From: Aureococcus anophagefferens
Taxonomy: Eukaryota; Sar; Pelagophyceae; Pelagomonadales; Pelagomonadaceae
Reading direction: 5' to 3'
DNA: 64,000 nucleotides
NCBI RefSeq assembly: GCF_000186865.1
Contig: NW_008705572.1
Location: 1,101,249 to 1,165,248, forward strand
Position 1 is the stretch's first letter; each line of letters starts with the position of its first letter. Below the pieces are notes generated by a model. That model worked only from the letters and a program-made list of their open reading frames with translations, was not told where the DNA came from and ran no database searches. Below are positions 52,236 to 60,567 of the stretch, in pieces. The position numbers and the translations under genes are program-made.

Positions 52236-53670
52236 CGTGCGCGGGTCGCTCGCGAGGCACGCGCGGGCGTCGCCGTCGCAGAGGACGTCGGCCTTCAAGC
52301 CGACGCCGTTGAGGTCGGCGCCGTCGGGCGTGAGGTAGGACGCGCGGCTGACGAGCACGGAGCCGCCGCCCGGGAGGTCGAGCGCGCGCTGGATGCGCGC
52401 TTTGCCGTAGGTCCGGGCGCCGCCGACGAGGACCGCCCGCTTCCGCGCTTGGAGCGCGCCCGCGAGGAGCTCCGCGGCCTGTGTGGAAATCAACCAGTGA
52501 GCTGGGACGTCGGGGCCAAACTTGAGAATTCTCTAGCTCGGTCAAATCGAAGTCGATTCGGCTGATTTTTGGACGAATCGATTGCTCTCGTCGAGTTCTC
52601 GAAGCATAGCAAAATAGTCTGGTCCAAACCGTTCGATTACGGGTTGAAGATTTGATTTCCACACAGTCCGCGGCGGACGCGGTCCCCCGGTCGACGAGCA
52701 CGGCGAGCGGCTCCGAGTAGCGCGGCGGCCCCCGCGGCGCGACGCGGGCCTCCGTCGCCGCGCGCGTCTTCACCGTCGCGACCAAGGCCGAGCCGCCCAG
52801 GAACAGCGCCGCGGCGTCGAGCGCGCCGTCGACGTTGCCGCCGCCGTCGCCCCGCAGGTCCAGCGCGAACCGCGCCGCGCCACGGCGCCGCGCGGCCTCC
52901 AGCGCGGCGTCGAGGCCGGTGGCTGTCGCGCCGGAGATGCCTCGGACGGCGACGATCGCGTAGCCCCCCTCGTCGACGGACAGGAGCTCGACCTCGGGCG
53001 CCGCGGCGACGAGCGCGCGCTCGAGCGTCGCCGTCGCGGCCTTGCCGTCGCGCAAAAAGGCGACGGAGACGCGCGTGCCCGGCGCGCCCCGGAGGGCCGC
53101 GGCGGCGGCCGCGGCGGTGGCGATCTTGACGTCGTCGACGGCGACGAGCGCGTCGCCCGCGCGGAGCGGCGACCGGCTCGCCGGCGACGCCGGCAGCACC
53201 TCCGCGACGACGGCGTCCTCGGCGGCGAGGCGCAGGCCGACGCCGCCCGTCGCCGCCGCGCCGGACGCCGCCGTGGACCGCAGCGCCGCCGCGAGCTGCG
53301 GCGGCAGGAACCGCGTGTAGGGATCGCCCGTGGCTTTGCACAACTCCGCGACGATCGCGGGACCCGCGGCGGCGCCGTCCGCGTCGAGCGCGCGCTCCCG
53401 CGCCGCGGCGACGGCCGCGCGCCAGGCCCCGGATTTCATGAGGGATGCGTCGTAGAACTCGCGCTCGATGGCCGCGGCGACGTCGTCGACGAGCTCCAGC
53501 GGCGACGACCCGTCGTAGATCTCGGCGCGCGCCGCGCGCGGGCGCAATAAAAGTGGTACCACGCAGCGCTGGCCGACGCTGCGGCGCGTGAGCGACGCTG
53601 CCGACGCTGCGGCTGCGAGTGCGAGCAGCAGCGCTGCGCGACCGTGCGGTCGATGTGCTGGCACCATCAT
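52227..53670 (-). CDS. CtpA-type carboxy-terminal processing protease, split by introner element 2
   Basis: Exon 1 (53670-52675) and exon 2 (52478-52227) join in phase 0 to give 415 residues. An Ala-rich leader (ALLLALAAAASAASLTRRSV) suggests plastid/thylakoid targeting. A PDZ domain covers about 120-210 (TGGVGLRLAAEDAVVAEVLP, RAGDALVAVDDVKI). The S41 domain has the nucleophile S332 in VLVDRGTAS|AAELLAGAL and the lysine general base K358 in TYGKARIQ. The intron falls exactly after the Ser codon. Photosynthetic homologues mature the D1 protein of photosystem II. Unspliced, the frame reads out of the catalytic site into unrelated sequence, so splicing is essential. Confidence 0.92.
52479..52666 (-). 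mobile_element. introner element 2 (188 bp, TIR 15 bp, TSD GCCGCGGA)
   Basis: Perfect TIRs (CTGTGTGGAAATCAA) are flanked by perfect 8-bp duplications at 52471-52478 and 52667-52674. On the transcribed strand the intron starts GCCGCGGA and ends CAG, so it is a GC-AG intron of 196 nt. The family core is at 52557-52575, sense with respect to the host gene. The interior is highly similar to element 1 over its 3' ~85 bp, but the TIRs differ at several positions. No ORF. Confidence 0.93.
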
Positions 53671-53822
53671 TGAGCACTCTGCAACACCATCATCGAGTCT
53701 CACCAGTCGAGCACTTCTGCAACACCATTGCAACTCGAGCTTCAAGCACCTGTATTTCCCCCGTATCACCACCGTATTCCCCAGCGCAAACGCCAGCGAG
53801 TCAGCTTAAGGAGCCTGGTCGA

Positions 53823-54599
53823 TCAAAACCCCGGCCCGCCCGTGCTCCCAAAGGGCACGAAGCCCTGGGTGTGCGCGAAGGGCGAGCCGCCGGTCGTGTC
53901 CGGGGGCTCGGCCATGGTCTTGATGAGCTGGGTCCGCCACAGGTTCTCGCCCGGCTTGATCTTGCCCGAGTCGTTGAGCGCGGCGATCCAGTCGTTGTTG
54001 ACGTTCGTCACCGCGAGGTCGCCGCCTTTCGGGAACCGCGCGGATATCTGCTGCGCCTCCGCGGGGCTCACCTTGGGCAGGTGCCAGTGCTTCTCCTGCA
54101 CGAGCGCCAGCTGGCCGCCGCCGGGCCGCGTCGCGTGCTGCTGGCGCTGCGTCAGCGAGAGCGCGTTCTTGCCCGCGAGCCGGAGCTTGAGCCGGCCGTC
54201 GGGGTGCCGGCCCTCGACGCGGTCCATGTAGGTGCCGTCGCGCGTGGAGCCGGGCCGCCCGCACTGGACGCGCGCGCCGTTGGAGCAGACGACGGCGTTG
54301 TCGTAGCGGCCCTCGAAGAGGAGGCTCAGCTGGCCGCAGAGCCGGAGCGAGAAGGGCCTCCGCGGGCCGTGCGGCGGCTTCCGCCAGAGCCACTCCTCGA
54401 CGATGTCGCGGTCGTCGTCGCAGATGCTCCCGCCGAGGTCCGTGAGCGTCAGCGCCACGTTGCCGCTGGGAAAGCTCGCGTAGCCGTTGCCCTTCTTGTC
54501 GAAGGTCGCGCAGATGCGCCCGTTCTCGTCGAAGAACATCTTGCCGTAGGGCGTGATGGTCACGCAGCTGGGAAGCTTCTCGTCCATGTTCGTGGTCAT
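53823..54599 (-). CDS. FAM194/ERICH6-like domain protein (tentative)
   Basis: 258 residues from Met at 54599. ITPYGKMFFDENGRICATFD and GYASFPSGNVALTLTDL recall the FAM194 domain (Y-x-x-G-x-x...YPSGxxAL). NAVVCSNGARVQCGRPGS and GRLKLRLAGKNALSLTQRQQ continue the beta-rich fold. The function of that family is unknown. The C-terminal part is polar (KPGENLWRTQLIKTM). No leader. The upstream open frame to 54806 lacks features. Confidence 0.5.
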   Translation of the reverse strand: MTTNMDEKLPSCVTITPYGKMFFDENGRICATFDKKGNGYASFPSGNVALTLTDLGGSICDDDRDIVEEWLWRKPPHGPRRPFSLRLCGQLSLLFEGRYDNAVVCSNGARVQCGRPGSTRDGTYMDRVEGRHPDGRLKLRLAGKNALSLTQRQQHATRPGGGQLALVQEKHWHLPKVSPAEAQQISARFPKGGDLAVTNVNNDWIAALNDSGKIKPGENLWRTQLIKTMAEPPDTTGGSPFAHTQGFVPFGSTGGPGF

Positions 54600-54844
54600 G
54601 CTGTCCGTTTTACAGGGGGCGCGCCCAAGCCAGGGCCGCCGCTCCCCGCCGCGCCGGACGACGCAACAGGCGAGGGCTGCTGCTGCCCAGTGTTGATTGG
54701 GTGGATTTGAGTGAATGGTTGTTTGAGGAGGCATTGCACTTCTCGAGCTGCGCCTCGCCGCGGCCCGCGGTCCTGCGCCCGGCGCGCCTTGGGCACGCTC
54801 GCACACCGATTTTAAAAAACAGCAGAGCGTATCGCCGCGCCGCT

Positions 54845-55762
54845 ATGGACGACGACGACGTCTGCGTCATCTGCGGCGTCGACCCGAGCAAGAAGGCGTC
54901 GAACCTGACGCGGCGCACGCTCCAGACGAACGTGTCGCGCGAGGTGCGCTGCGGCCACCGCTTCTGCAACGCCTGCGTCGAGCGCCACATCGCGAAGAAG
55001 AGCCAGTTCCCCTGCCCCGTCGCGGGCTGCGGCGCGGCCGTCCGGAAGGCGCAGCTCGACGCGCGGACGCTCGAGGACATCGAGGTCGAGCGCGACGCGA
55101 CGCACCGGAAGCGCGTGCTCGCCGTCTTCAACGCGACGCCCGAGAGCTTCGCGACGCCGCGGGCCTACGACGACTACCTGGAAGAGGTCGAGGACGCGAT
55201 CTACGCGCTCACGCGCGGCGGCGCGGCCGCCGAGGCGGCCGAGAAGAAGCTGAGCGCGCACGCGGCGGCGAACGCCGACGGCGTCGCCGCGCGGGCCGCG
55301 GCGAAGATCGAGCAGGACCGGCTCGCGGCGGCGGAGATCGACGACGATCGGGCCGCGGCGGACGCGGCCGCCGCGAAGCTCCGGAGCAAGCGGCGGCTCG
55401 ACAAGCAGGCGAAGAGCGACGAGGAGAAGCACGCGCTCGCCTACGCCCTCGGCGACCGCGCCGACGCGCCCGTGCGCCGGCCGCGGCGCCACGTCTCCGC
55501 CGCCGTGCTCCCCGCGCCGATCGGGCGGCCCGCGAACCCGCGCCACGTGACCGGAGACGCGCTCGCGAGGCGCCGCAAAGCCGGCGGCTGGACGGCCGAT
55601 TTGTTCAAGAAGCGCGCGCGCGACGAGCTTCTGGCCGGCTGCGACGCGTCGGGCCTGAAGCGCAAGCGGCCGCCCTACGCGCACCCGAGCGGCCTCCTCT
55701 TCGGCCAGCGGACGGCCCCGGCCGCGCACAAGCGGGCGAAGATCGTTAAGGCCGAGACTTAG
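54845..55762 (+). CDS. MNAT1: MAT1, CDK-activating kinase assembly factor
   Basis: 305 residues. The N-terminal C3HC4 RING is CVICGVDPSKKASNL...VRCGHRFCNACVERH...CPVAGC. The diagnostic MAT1 segment follows: RTLEDIEVERDATHRKRVLA then YDDYLEEVEDAIYALTRG. It stabilises the CDK7-cyclin H complex, part of TFIIH, in the nucleus. The middle is Ala/Lys/Asp-rich coiled coil, and the C-terminus contains basic HVTGDALARRRKAGGWTADL. Stop TAG (55760-55762) overlaps the stop of the convergent DUF4116 gene. Confidence 0.92.
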   Translation: MDDDDVCVICGVDPSKKASNLTRRTLQTNVSREVRCGHRFCNACVERHIAKKSQFPCPVAGCGAAVRKAQLDARTLEDIEVERDATHRKRVLAVFNATPESFATPRAYDDYLEEVEDAIYALTRGGAAAEAAEKKLSAHAAANADGVAARAAAKIEQDRLAAAEIDDDRAAADAAAAKLRSKRRLDKQAKSDEEKHALAYALGDRADAPVRRPRRHVSAAVLPAPIGRPANPRHVTGDALARRRKAGGWTADLFKKRARDELLAGCDASGLKRKRPPYAHPSGLLFGQRTAPAAHKRAKIVKAET

Positions 55763-57513
55763 TTTCTGAATACCGTGATGCGTCTTTGGATGGGGTCTCG
55801 GCAAGTAGGGCAACTCTCGAGCGGGGCCGCGCAGGCTTCGCAGGTAGAAAGATGGCGGCACGGTAGGAAGCAGACCGCGGCGTCGGCTTCCATGCACACG
55901 CAGCACTCGTTGCGCTCCGCAAGGTCGTCCGCGCGGCGGCGCTCTGCGTCGCGCTGGGTCGTGAGCTCGGTCTTGATCTCCTTGGCAGAGGTGGTCGCCT
56001 CGGCCGCGAGGGCGAGGCCGGAGCGCGGCGGCGGTTCGTCGGCGGCGCGCTCCGTCCGGGCGCGCTTCGGCGCGGGCTCGTAGGTGGTCTCGCCGCTATC
56101 GACGTCGATGACCTCGCGGTTGAGCTGCGACCGAGCAGTGGCGAGCGCCTCGGCGGTAGATTTGAGCAGATGCGGCAGGAGCGATGTGCCGTGCCGGTTG
56201 TGAAATCGGTGGATCTGAAGGAACTTCAGCAAAAACGACGGCTCGGCTTTTAGGCGTGGCGAGACACACGACATGATCTTGCTGGCATCGCACATTTCAT
56301 CGTTGTGTAAATGTTCCCAATTCGCCTGGAGTGAGTTCATCGCTGCGAGTGCAAAATTTTCATCATCCCGCAGGCGCTCCGAGGCGTATCTGAACTCGAC
56401 CACCGATCTCTCCATTGCCTCGCGGACAGTCTGTTCGTCATCCTTCAGGCGCTCTGAGGCGAGCTCCAAACTCAGTACACCTCGATCCCACTCTGGGTCC
56501 AGGTAATAAGCTTCCCGCAGGCGCTCCGAGGCGTACCAGAGAACGTCTTCGGGGTTGCAAGTATGGTCGTTTTCTTCTAGTGTAGTTTGTATGATAGTTT
56601 CGTCGTCGCGCAGCCTTTCCGAGGCGAACTCTAGGGTGCGCCACCCGCCTCTTTTCACGGCCTCGAGAATGAGTTCTTCGTCGTCCCGTAAACGCAGCGA
56701 GGCGTACTCAATAACGTGATAGCCACCAACTTCTAGTGCCATGCGGACGATCGATTTGACGTCTTGGAGACGCGCCGATGCGTACTTGAGAGCACTGCCG
56801 TTTCTGTCCACGGCCCCGCGCACTGTTTCTTCGTCGTCGCGCAAACGCTCCGAGGCGAACTCGAGAGCACGAGCGTCTCGGTCCACGACCCGACGCACGA
56901 AATCATCGTCGTCGCGCAGCCTTTCCGATGCGAATTTGAGAGCAATACCGCTGGGGAAAATTTCTTCGTCATCGCGCAAACGCTCCGAGGCGAACTCGAG
57001 AGCAGGAGCGTCTCGGTCATCGACCCGACGCACGAAACCATCGTCGTCGCGCAGCCTTTTCGGTGCGAGTTTGAGAGCAATACCGCTGGCGAAACCACGC
57101 CTTCCAGATGCCAAAGCTGCGCGAACTATTTCCTCGTCATCGCGCAGGCGCTCCGAGGCGAACTCGAGAGCACCAGCGTTTCGTTCCACGGCTTCGCGCA
57201 CGATTGACTCCTTATCGCGCAGACGCTGCGAGGCGTACTCGAGGATGGTATGCCTTTTTTTAAAAGCTGCCCTGTTTTTTAAAGCTGCGAGGACTATCGT
57301 TTCGTCATCTCGCAGGCGCTCCGACGCAAATCGCAGAGCATGTCCATCACTGGATTCCACAGCTGCGCGCACGATTTCGTCGCTGTCGCGCTGTACATCT
57401 GTGGCTTTGTAGAGGGCCACAAAGCCACCACCAGGGTCCTTAGCCAGAGCGAGGACCGACGCGTCCGAATTAGGCCTTTGAATTCGCCGCAGCTGGAGCC
57501 GGCTGGCCTCCAT
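55759..57513 (-). CDS. DUF4116-repeat protein with C-terminal RING finger (probable E3 ligase)
   Basis: 584 residues. Residues about 45-420 are a run of ~25-residue repeats of the form ALEFASERLRDDEEIVRAAV, the DUF4116 repeat. A 135-bp (45-residue) internal duplication is recent: units at about 56841 and 56976 are nearly identical. The C-terminus is a C3HC4 RING (NECCVCMEADAAVCFLPCRH, CEACAAPLESCPTCRDPI), as in IAP/LRSAM-type ligases. DUF4116 repeats probably bind protein; the RING would ubiquitinate the target. Less GC-rich than its neighbours and richer in T at third positions. Repeat instability would change target binding. Confidence 0.85.
   Translation of the reverse strand: MEASRLQLRRIQRPNSDASVLALAKDPGGGFVALYKATDVQRDSDEIVRAAVESSDGHALRFASERLRDDETIVLAALKNRAAFKKRHTILEYASQRLRDKESIVREAVERNAGALEFASERLRDDEEIVRAALASGRRGFASGIALKLAPKRLRDDDGFVRRVDDRDAPALEFASERLRDDEEIFPSGIALKFASERLRDDDDFVRRVVDRDARALEFASERLRDDEETVRGAVDRNGSALKYASARLQDVKSIVRMALEVGGYHVIEYASLRLRDDEELILEAVKRGGWRTLEFASERLRDDETIIQTTLEENDHTCNPEDVLWYASERLREAYYLDPEWDRGVLSLELASERLKDDEQTVREAMERSVVEFRYASERLRDDENFALAAMNSLQANWEHLHNDEMCDASKIMSCVSPRLKAEPSFLLKFLQIHRFHNRHGTSLLPHLLKSTAEALATARSQLNREVIDVDSGETTYEPAPKRARTERAADEPPPRSGLALAAEATTSAKEIKTELTTQRDAERRRADDLAERNECCVCMEADAAVCFLPCRHLSTCEACAAPLESCPTCRDPIQRRITVFRN
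56841..57105. repeat. 135-bp near-identical tandem duplication inside the DUF4116 gene
   Basis: GCAAACGCTCCGAGGCGAAC begins both copies, at 56841 and 56976. Copies match nearly base for base through the GAGAGCAATACCGCTGG segment. The older repeats around them are much more diverged. Confidence 0.85.
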
Positions 57514-57581
57514 AGGATGAGCGATGGCAGCCTTTTTACGCAAAAGCTGGCTTGCATTTTTCAACAAAGCCGCTCGACACG

Positions 57582-58709
57582 ATGAGGCAGCCCATAGCGC
57601 TCGCGCTGCTCTGCGCCGCCGTAGCCGACACCGCAACAAAACCGCACACGCTCGTGCTCTACGCGTACTCGCAGCACAGCGCCGAGGCCGTGGCGAACGT
57701 GCGCTATTTCCTGCGCTTCGGGCTGTCAAACGCGACCGACGCGACCTTCGTCTTCGTCGTCAACGGCTGCCACAGCGTGCAGTTCCCAGCGGACCGGCCC
57801 AACGTGCTGGTCGTCGAACGGCCGAACACGTGCTTCGACTTTGGCGCCTGGGGCGTCGGCTTGGAGGCCGCCGAGGCCGCCGGGATCGCCTACGACTTCG
57901 TAGTTTTACTCAACGGGTCCGTGCGCGGGCCCTTCCTGCCGGCCTACGAGCGGCGGCCCTGGTGGCGCGTCTTCACGGACGGCCTCAGCGTTGCCGACGC
58001 GCCGGGCCTGCTGGGCACGACGGCCAACTGCGCAGACCTCGACGCGTCGGACGCTCGCTCCGCGCACGTGCAGTCCATGGTGCTGGCCATGACGCGACCT
58101 ACGCTGGACCGCGTCGGCCGACGGTTCCTCCAGAGCTGCCCGGCGGACAAGGCCGGCGCCATCTACGACGGCGAGCTGCCCCTGAGCCGGGCCGTGCTCG
58201 ACGCCGGGTTAGAGCTTGGCGCGCTGCTCCTCGCGCACGGCCCTCGAGGCACGACGATCCCGCCGCACCCGCCGGCCGACCTCCTCGCCTCCTGCGCCGC
58301 CGTGCGGGAGAACAGCGAGCTCGGCCTCGGCGACGTCTACTTTCCCGCGCTCGGCGGCGACGCGCTCGACGTGCACCCGCTGGAGGTCGTCTTCTACAAG
58401 ACCGCGCGGTCCGGCGCGGGCCGGGCGACGCTCGACCGCCTCACGCACTGGGCCTACTTCCACGCGGCCGGCGGCGCCCTGCGGGACCCGGCCGCGCGGC
58501 GCCGCGACTTCTCCGCGGACGCGCTCGTCGGCGACGACTGCGACCAGACGCACTGGCCCGTCGCCGACGCCGACGGCGCGGCATCGCCGGCGGCGCGGGA
58601 CGCGGCGCACCTCGTCGCCCTCGAGGGCGCCCTGCGCGGCGCGAACGACGAGCTCGCGCGGCTCCGGGCGGAGAACGCGGCGCTCCGCGACCGCGCGGTC
58701 TACGTCTAA
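57582..58709 (+). CDS. secreted/luminal glycosyltransferase-like protein
   Basis: 375 residues, signal peptide MRQPIALALLCAAVADTATK. RPNVLVVERPNTCFDFGAWG and YDFVVLLNGSVRGPFLPAYE resemble rhamnan-synthesis-F-type and related eukaryotic glycosyltransferases of the secretory pathway. EVVFYKTARSGAGRATLDRL follows. A Leu/Ala/Arg coiled coil ends the protein. Family assignment is from motif resemblance only. Convergent with the coiled-coil gene, 8 bp from its end. Confidence 0.6.
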   Translation: MRQPIALALLCAAVADTATKPHTLVLYAYSQHSAEAVANVRYFLRFGLSNATDATFVFVVNGCHSVQFPADRPNVLVVERPNTCFDFGAWGVGLEAAEAAGIAYDFVVLLNGSVRGPFLPAYERRPWWRVFTDGLSVADAPGLLGTTANCADLDASDARSAHVQSMVLAMTRPTLDRVGRRFLQSCPADKAGAIYDGELPLSRAVLDAGLELGALLLAHGPRGTTIPPHPPADLLASCAAVRENSELGLGDVYFPALGGDALDVHPLEVVFYKTARSGAGRATLDRLTHWAYFHAAGGALRDPAARRRDFSADALVGDDCDQTHWPVADADGAASPAARDAAHLVALEGALRGANDELARLRAENAALRDRAVYV

Positions 58710-58717
58710 AAGGAGAC

Positions 58718-60398
58718 TTACTTCCCCTTCGCGTAGAGGAAGTTGGCGTCGATGATCTCGGCGAAGTAGTCGTCGAGCTCGTCGAACTCGCAGAACTCGA
58801 GGCCGTGGACGAGGTCGATGGGCTTGTAGGCCGCGACGGCCTTCCGCATGGGTGGGAAGTCGCGCATGGCCTTGAAGACCGCGTGGTCCGGGTGGGGCCC
58901 CGCGGCCGCGTCGTCGCAGTACTGGAGCACGCAGGCCACGGGGAGGTGGTCCTTGGAGTTGGTGCAGTGCATGGCGTAGCGCGCGGTCGCGTCGAAGCAG
59001 AGCTCGCGGAAGATCTGCCGCTTCGACTTCACCTTGGGCCGGTTGAGGTACGCGAGCGCGTCGGCCTCGGCGGGCTGGAACGTGGAGATGACGTAGCCCG
59101 CGCCGCCGCGGCTCGACTTGCGGCTCGTCGACGGGGGCACGTCGCCGCCGAGCGCGCGCGCGACCATGGCGTCGAGCCGCTCGGCCTCGGCCTCGACGGC
59201 CGGCGGCACCGCGGCCGCGGGCGCGGCCGCGCCGTCGGGCAGCGGCGGCGGCGCCGGCAGGGACTGGCCCGGCGGCGCCAGGGGCGCGAGCACGGGCTTG
59301 ACGGACGTCTGCTCCGCCGCGCGCGGCGCCTTCCGCGGCTTCGGGTCGCCGAGCGACGCGCCGCCGCCGAAGGCGCCCACGGACCGGCTCCGCACGTACT
59401 CGAGCTCCGACGCCTGGGAGCTCCACTGGCTCGAGATGACCGTCGGCGGCGCCGGCGTGCGCGGCGGGATGGCCGAGCGACGCGTCCAGACGGAACGGGC
59501 CGGGCCCGCCCGGCGCGGCCTCGAGGGGGCCCAGCGGGTCCTTGGGCCGCTTCGGCAGCCTGCCCGCGCCGGCCTGGTGCTTCCAGCTCCCGCAGCGGAA
59601 GGGCTTGCGGCCCTGGCGCTCCTCCTCCGTGCGCTTGTAGGCCGGCACGGCCCGCGCCTTCGCGGGCGACGGCGCCGGCGCGTCGGGCTCCGCGTCCTCC
59701 TCGAGCATGGGCGCGTCGAGGACCTCCGCGGGCATCTTGGGCCAGACGTAGGCCATGATCTCCTCCGACGACGTCGCCTTGGCGAAGGCGGCCATGTACT
59801 GCGCGCGCGCGCGCTCCTCGTGCCGCCGCCGCCGCTCCTTCGACGCCTTCTTCTCGAGCTCCATCCACTTCTCGACGAAGACGCGCCGCTCGTCGGCGCG
59901 GTCGTCCTCCTCGCGCGACGCGCTCAGCGCGTCCTCGGCGCCCATGGCCTCGCGGTTCGCCGCCTCGTCGTTCCGGAGGCCGTCGACGCCGAAGAACGTG
60001 TCGCCGAGGGACCGCTGCTCCGCCTCCTCGGCGCGCAGCTTCAGCGTCTCGAGCTCCGGCGTCAAGGTCACATAGACCGCCTCCTCCTTGCGCTTCGTGA
60101 TGTCGCTGAGCTCCCGGAGGTAGGCCGCGAGCCGCCGGAATTCGACGGTGTCGTACTCGGCGACGGGCGGCGCCGCGTGCTCCTCCTTGACCTCCTCCTT
60201 GACCTCGAGCTTCTTCTCCGTCTCCTGCGTGAAGAAGCGGTTCCGCCCGCTCGCCAGGTTGAAGCTGTCGCTCCGCTTGAAGTTCTTCAGCTTGTGGTTC
60301 GCCATGGCGCGCAGCGACTCGGGCAGCTCCGTCTGCCCGCCGGCGCGCGCCGTCTGCACGACGCTGCCCAGGCCCATGGAGTGGCCGGAGTGGGACAT
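58718..60398 (-). CDS. coiled-coil protein of unknown function, frameshifted near 59470
   Basis: The N-terminal part (MSHSGHSMGLGSVVQTARAG) leads into coiled coils (VEKWMELEKKASKERRRRHE) and KRTEEERQGRKPFRCGSWKH. The frame from 60398 loses coding character after GPFRLDASLG at about 59475. A second frame resumes with IPPRTPAPPTVISSQWSSQA and runs to a stop at 58718 through RQIFRELCFDATARYAMHCT and LVHGLEFCEFDELDDYFAEI. The total length is 3n+1, so one extra base (or two missing) near CTCGGCCATCCCG would restore a ~560-residue protein. No short intron fits. Assembly error or real lesion undecided; no family recognised. Confidence 0.65.
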
Positions 60399-60567
60399 CG
60401 GGGATGTCGGGACGGCGGGGTCCGTCGGGCGGCGCCGGCGCTTCGCGGCGCGCGCGGTGGCACGGCGGCCCCACCTCCAAACGCGCTACGACGGGGTTCA
60501 CTACTAAAATAAATCCTCAAGGTGCCGTCTCTAACTGAGAGAAATCGACGATGGCGCTGGTAAGACG

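Noticed and set aside
52227..53670. CtpA-like gene as a pseudogene disrupted by a MITE
   Set aside because: Removing the element plus one target copy restores the S41 catalytic region exactly, and the same logic works at two other loci, so the element is better read as an intron.
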